Shown: positions 6,052 to 6,118 of the stretch, piece after piece | How the letters are laid out: each line of letters opens with the position of its first letter | How positions within the stretch are numbered: position 1 is the first letter of the stretch | From: Bdellovibrionales bacterium | Lineage (GTDB): Bacteria; Bdellovibrionota; UBA1018; CAIMNF01 | Length of the DNA stretch: 6,118 nucleotides | NCBI GenBank assembly: GCA_947457605.1 | Contig: CANGWP010000127.1 | Span: 1-6,118, forward strand | Direction of reading: 5' to 3' | Made by a program: the position numbers and the translations under genes | The notes under the pieces: model-generated | What the model was told of the DNA's origin: nothing | The model's database searches: none | What the model saw: the letters and a program-made list of their open reading frames with translations, nothing else

Positions 6052-6118
6052 CGAGGCGCTCTTCGATGTCGAAAATGCTTCCGGAAAAGGTTTCATCCAC
6101 ATCATCCAGCACATCTGA
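6029..6118 (-). CDS. C-terminal end of an unidentified gene
   Basis: An open frame of 29 codons enters from the right edge and ends with TGA at 6031-6029. The translation (...DVLDDVDETFSGSIFDIEER then LEKVLASV) is acidic, evenly amphipathic and protein-like, unlike the Ser-rich reading of the opposite strand. The orientation is convergent with clpA. Too little is visible to name a family; the helical, Glu/Lys-rich tail gives no functional clue. That it is a real gene end is inferred from composition and from its good fit with the short gap after clpA. Confidence 0.5.
   Translation of the reverse strand, partial: SDVLDDVDETFSGSIFDIEERLEKVLASV

Noticed and set aside
5994..6118. A + strand frame starting at the ATG at 5994
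   Set aside because: Its translation is dominated by Ser and Thr with no ribosome binding site, whereas the - strand frame over the same bases reads as a plausible protein tail.
1..6118. CRISPR array, tRNA, insertion sequence or phage attachment site
   Set aside because: No regularly spaced repeats, tRNA-like cloverleaf, transposase or terminal inverted repeats were seen on either strand by reading.

Overview
The window (6118 bp, moderately GC-rich, densely packed) looks like chromosomal DNA of a Gram-negative bacterium. Supporting points are a ClpS/ClpA pair (typical of proteobacteria and relatives), a lipoprotein with a lipobox and Asp at +2, and a CpaF/TadA-type secretion ATPase. The style of the CpaF and ClpA proteins, with a nucleoside-type ABC importer nearby, would fit a deltaproteobacterial or Bdellovibrionota-like host. 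That placement is an impression, not a demonstration.

Layout. (1) Positions 1-2093, + strand: the end of an operon. It holds the 3' part of one ABC permease, a complete second permease (319-1194) of the BmpC/NupP-NupQ nucleoside/simple-sugar type, and a 300-aa lipoprotein of unknown function (1191-2093). All three are joined by short overlaps, so they are probably translationally coupled. (2) Positions 2085-3233, - strand: a single CpaF/TadA-family ATPase whose stop overlaps the lipoprotein stop tail to tail. (3) Positions 3234-3288: a 55-bp divergent intergenic region that must serve the ATPase and clpS. (4) Positions 3289-5981, + strand: clpS and clpA, coupled by an ATGA overlap. They encode the N-degron adaptor and its AAA+ unfoldase partner for ClpP. 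(5) Positions 5982-6028: a short convergent gap with weak hairpins. (6) Positions 6029-6118, - strand: the C-terminal end of another gene that runs out of the window.

How the genes work together. The two permeases would form the membrane channel of one importer; its ATP-binding and substrate-binding subunits are presumably upstream, outside the window. The lipoprotein is tied to that operon and may sit at the inner membrane. ClpS and ClpA form one proteolytic module. The CpaF ATPase stands alone here, without any visible Tad/type II secretion partner.

I do not see a clearly new system. The items most worth a second look are the uncharacterised lipoprotein coupled to the importer, the isolated CpaF ATPase, and the A8 tract at the permease junction. 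No tRNA, rRNA, CRISPR array, insertion sequence or attachment site is visible, and no stretch longer than 55 bp lacks a gene.
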